In this document: in pieces, positions 63,866 to 64,000 of the stretch | How the letters are laid out: every line of letters starts with the position of its first letter | Numbering within the stretch: the first letter of the stretch is position 1 | Assembly (NCBI RefSeq): GCF_014633365.1 | Contig: NC_068352.1 | Coordinates: forward strand, 27,995,310 to 28,059,309 | Length of the DNA: 64,000 bases | Direction of reading: 5' to 3' | DNA from: Diospyros lotus | Lineage: Eukaryota > Streptophyta > Magnoliopsida > Ericales > Ebenaceae | Position numbers and translations under genes: made by a program | Notes under the pieces: model-generated | Told to the model about the DNA's origin: nothing | Database searches by the model: none | The model's input: only the letters and a program-made list of their open reading frames with translations

Positions 63866-64000
63866 CTTAAAGTTAAATGGATTTTAGCTATAATACACAC
63901 CTAATATTAAATGGATTTTAGCTAAAATACATACCTAATAAAGCATTCATAAAGTTAAATGGATTTTAGCTATAATATCCACCTAATAGTTAAATGGATT
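63866..64000. repeat. Tandem repeat running to the window end
   Basis: The phrase TTAAATGGATTTTAGCTATA with CACCTAATA recurs at about 63873, 63909, 63954 and 63991. The array continues past the edge. Confidence 0.75.

Larger units (their letters stand above)
62640..64000 (-). repeat. LTR or leader sequence of an unidentified LTR retrotransposon, minus orientation
   Basis: No coding frame. On the minus strand there is CCTATAAATAG (about 63778-63788) followed by a T/C-rich stretch, like an LTR promoter and R region, and the far end (62700-62790) has the block GTCCACTGAG/GAGTGCAGTTGTACTCC, which resembles the 3' part of some plant gypsy LTRs or leaders. It runs off the window, so the edges are unknown. 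Confidence 0.4.

Overview
This window is nuclear DNA of a flowering plant, most likely a eudicot. Evidence: split genes with GT-AG introns and plant-specific protein families (an aspartic protease with a saposin-like insert, a group IIb WRKY factor with the V-type intron, a cellulose synthase-like CslB/CslH enzyme), an AT-rich intergenic background, and plant LTR, LINE, Mutator and hAT repeats. No bacterial, organellar, tRNA or rRNA gene was recognised.

Layout. (1) 1000-7850, minus strand: a complete typical plant aspartic protease gene. I reconstruct 13 coding exons that join without a break into 511 residues, plus a non-coding first exon. (2) 7850-12360: intergenic, with a decayed copia-type LTR and a three-unit tandem repeat. 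(3) 12517-15085, minus strand: a complete WRKY6/31/42-like gene, five exons, 596 residues. A W-box/G-box cluster lies about 1.1 kb upstream of its ATG. (4) 15.4-25.3 kb: gene-poor; one plausible 46-residue small ORF at 19858-19998. (5) 25.3-27.1 kb: exon-like minus-strand segments of an unidentified gene. (6) 27.5-35.4 kb: a dead Tnt1/Tork-like copia element, truncated in reverse transcriptase and abutting a dead Ty3/gypsy (Tat-like) element with its 3' LTR. (7) 37.3-37.9 kb: a head-to-head inverted pair of copia LTR ends with primer-binding sites. (8) 39.46-43.42 kb, minus strand: a CslB/CslH gene of nine exons with an apparent one-base frameshift near the C terminus. (9) 44.4-64 kb: dense nested transposons: an hAT element with perfect 8-bp target duplication, a possible TIR element, a LINE split by a 1.5-kb foldback Mutator-like element, a solo Tat-type LTR, two nested 2.5-kb solo LTRs inside a 0.7-kb repeat whose other copy at 38.3 kb is an empty site, a Mutator transposase remnant and a final LTR-like stretch.

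The three solid genes are unrelated in function (vacuolar proteolysis, transcription control, cell-wall glycan synthesis) and share only orientation; they form no pathway or operon-like unit. The second half is a clear layered record of transposon insertion. The most unusual object is the foldback Mutator-like element at 49287-50832, which carries a tandem series of self-complementary GC-rich hairpin units in its arms. I saw no convincing new multi-gene system. Exon borders were placed by eye from splice sites, reading phase and remembered family sequence patterns.
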